NCBI RefSeq assembly: GCF_020131355.1
Contig: NZ_JAHLEL010000085.1
Location: 62,001 to 126,000, forward strand
Source of the DNA: Pseudonocardia sp. ICBG1293
Lineage (GTDB): Bacteria > Actinomycetota > Actinomycetes > Mycobacteriales > Pseudonocardiaceae
DNA: 64,000 nt
Direction of reading: 5' to 3'
In this document: positions 62,866 to 64,000 of the stretch, one piece after another
Position numbering within the stretch: the stretch's first letter is position 1
Layout: every line of letters begins with the position of its first letter
Notes under the pieces: generated by a model
Database searches by the model: none
What the model saw: only the letters and a program-made list of their open reading frames with translations
Told to the model about the DNA's origin: nothing
Translations under genes and position numbers: made by a program

Positions 62866-63063
62866 TCATCGACGGTCTCCGTCCTGTTCCGGGGAACGAC
62901 GCGGAGCACACACGACCGGCACCGAGACCAACGCGAGCTGCCCACGATGATCACCACACCGCCGCACCCCCTCACCAGACGTCTCGTTCAGCGGGGTCAG
63001 GCACACCTCGCACCACACCGCGCCCGGTCCGTCGTCAACGTTCGTGGTCGTGTCGGTGCTCAT
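62866..63063 (-). CDS. Small Cys-rich AICE protein of 65 residues (copy 2)
   Basis: Identical to 49112-49309. It overlaps the traSA start and the whiB-like stop by four bases each. Confidence 0.6.
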   Translation of the reverse strand: MSTDTTTNVDDGPGAVWCEVCLTPLNETSGEGVRRCGDHRGQLALVSVPVVCAPRRSPEQDGDRR

Positions 63064-63356
63064 GCCGCAGCGCTCCCCGGCGCGGAAGAAGCAGGGGGCG
63101 CGGTCCGGCGGGCTGCAACACGAGCGGTGCGGTGCAGCCGCCGTCGCTCCTGTGGGGTGGTGGCGCCGACGACGCCGTAGCGGCGGGCCGGGTCTTCGAC
63201 CAGCAGCGCCTCGACCAGGCACATGCTGCGAACCCGGCAACCACGACACACCCCCAGCGCAGGCTCGGCCGCGGGCGGACCGGTGTCGGTGGGGAAGAAC
63301 AACTCGGTGTCCATCCCCCGACACGCCGCCTCGGCCCGCCACCGATGGCGTTCAGC
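63060..63356 (-). pseudogene. WhiB-like gene truncated at its N-terminus by an IS3 element (copy 2)
   Basis: Matches copy 1 from the stop up to AERHRWR, then the sequence changes at 63357 into the end of an IS3-family element, removing about 18 codons and the native start. The four cysteines remain. A start at MDTELFF (63314) would lose the first cysteine ligand, so a functional product is doubtful. Confidence 0.75.
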
Positions 63357-64000
63357 TGAGCTTCCCCCGGTTTGCCGGAGTGCGGGTTACCTGTCGGCGT
63401 CGCGCTGGGCGCGACGATAGTCGTCTTCGTACTCGTCGGGTGAGAGCCCTCCGAGGCGGGCCTGGATCCGGCGCGGGTTGTACCAGCCGTCGAGGTAGCG
63501 GATCAGCGCATGCTCGGCCTCGCAGCGGGTCGCGAAGCCCGTCCCGGGCCAGTAGAGCAGCTCGATCTTGAGCGTGGACCACAGGTTCTCGGCGAGGGCG
63601 TTGTCATAGCTGTCCCCTGTGGACCCTGTCGACGGGGCGACACCCGCGTCGACCAGGCGCTGAGTGAATCGCAGTGCCGTGTATTGGGCCCCCTTGTCGC
63701 TGTGAAAGATCAACTGACCGGGACGCAGGCTCCGGGAGCGCAGCGCGTGGTTGAGCGCGGTCAGCACCAGCACCGTCGTGGCTCGCGGGTCGGTGGCCCA
63801 GCCGACGACCCGGTTGGAGAACGCGTCCCGCACCGAGGCCAGCCACAACACGCCCTCACCGGTGACGATGCGAGTCAGGTCCGCCACCCACACCCGGTTG
63901 GGCGCGGTCGCGGTGAAGTCGCGTTCGAGCAGGTCCGGCGCCGGGCGGTGGGCCGGATTCTGCCGGGTCGAGCCGCCCTTCCAGCCGCGACGCAGGTGCG
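63357..64000 (-). mobile_element. IS3-family element, right end (runs past the window)
   Basis: Identity with AICE copy 1 stops exactly at 63356. The element end reads TGAGCTTCCCCCGG, a TGA-type IS3 end, 30 bases before the transposase stop. The other end is outside the window. Confidence 0.8.
63387..64000 (-). CDS. IS3-family transposase OrfB, C-terminal part
   Basis: About 204 codons up to the window edge; the 5' part is missing. The retroviral-integrase-type DDE domain is complete in what is visible: RVWVADLTRIVTGEG (D), LIFHSDKGAQYTALRF (D), TGDSYDNALAENLWSTLKIELL (E), ending in the rve_3 segment YLDGWYNPRRIQARLGGLSPDEYE. It probably depends on a frameshift from OrfA, which lies outside. 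Confidence 0.92.
   Translation of the reverse strand, partial: HLRRGWKGGSTRQNPAHRPAPDLLERDFTATAPNRVWVADLTRIVTGEGVLWLASVRDAFSNRVVGWATDPRATTVLVLTALNHALRSRSLRPGQLIFHSDKGAQYTALRFTQRLVDAGVAPSTGSTGDSYDNALAENLWSTLKIELLYWPGTGFATRCEAEHALIRYLDGWYNPRRIQARLGGLSPDEYEDDYRRAQRDADR

Larger units (their letters stand above)
58443..62869 (-). pseudogene. traSA: FtsK/TraSA-like transfer gene, split by four stacked insertions (copy 2)
   Basis: The 5' part (62869 to 61512) and the 3' part (58677 to 58443) match copy 1, and the break is at the same TTA (DQA/YER). Between them lie, in plus-strand order, MITE, IS5-family element A, IS5-family element B and an inverted MITE, each separated by TAA or TTA. The ATPase core with Walker A GATGAGKGS is intact in the 5' part. 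Translation stops in the first insertion, at TAG formed with its end. Confidence 0.88.
54828..64000. mobile_element. AICE copy 2, in tandem, running past the window end
   Basis: Sequence matches copy 1 from the att core through repSA and the 3' end of traSA (offset 12,024), and again from the traSA 5' part to 63356 (offset 13,754). Between these it carries a longer insertion stack than copy 1. At 63357 it is interrupted by an IS3-family element and the rest is not visible. Confidence 0.88.

Noticed and set aside
42804..64000. The 12-kb repeat as an assembly artefact
   Set aside because: The two copies have different insertions (IS630 versus IS3 at the whiB-like gene; two versus four elements in traSA), so they are distinct. 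Read-level confirmation is still desirable.

Overview
The window is very GC-rich (roughly 70 percent or more by eye). It uses many GTG starts and carries actinobacterial families: a WhiB-like protein, an ECF sigma/anti-sigma pair, a class F sortase, a pSAM2-type integrative element and a candidate DtxR/IdeR-type iron box. It most likely comes from a Pseudonocardia-like actinomycete. That placement is inference; no rRNA is present.

Region 1 (1-6,782) is a sugar operon: the end of a sugar ABC-importer ATPase, a GH1 beta-glucosidase reading in frame into xylose isomerase, and a ROK regulator, all on +. They converge on a two-domain ligase (GCS2 plus circularly permuted ATP-grasp). Region 2 (6,797-13,486) is an insertion-sequence cluster. 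It holds an IS5-type element carrying two 121-bp MITEs, two tandem IS630 elements, and an MFS exporter gene broken by a frameshift and an IS110 element.

Region 3 (13,487-42,848) is mostly ordinary chromosome: a metallo-hydrolase, a DUF429 protein, RpiB, Nei2, a HAD phosphatase, a MFS/acyl-CoA ligase/RraA-like operon opposite a LysR regulator, a flavin monooxygenase, a universal stress protein, a DsbA-like protein, NhaA, an AmiC-like binding protein, tRNA-Pro, a CHRD protein with a class F sortase, an FtsW/RodA protein, an ECF sigma/anti-sigma pair and tRNA-Gly. Its most unusual locus is an apparently iron-controlled operon (30,900-38,843). A glutamate-synthase-like enzyme is followed, with start/stop overlap, by a diflavin reductase instead of the usual GltD, and then by a protein resembling HemS/ChuX.

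Region 4 (42,804-64,000) is a tandem array of two actinomycete integrative and conjugative elements (AICEs) at tRNA-Gly(TCC). Copy 1 is 12,024 bp between 45-bp att repeats; copy 2 runs off the window. Each has int, xis, repSA, an FtsK-like transfer gene, a small Cys-rich gene and a whiB-like gene in overlapping order. Copy 1 also shows a pra activator, a GntR-kinase fusion, a second P-loop kinase, a secreted protein and a long nested palindrome. The transfer gene is broken in both copies at the same TTA codon overlap by a stack of MITEs and IS5-family elements.

Six identical-length MITEs share their ends with one IS5-family element (58,802-60,404), their likely source of transposase. At least four otherwise intact chromosomal genes carry single-base indels, so either consensus errors or recent decay must be considered.
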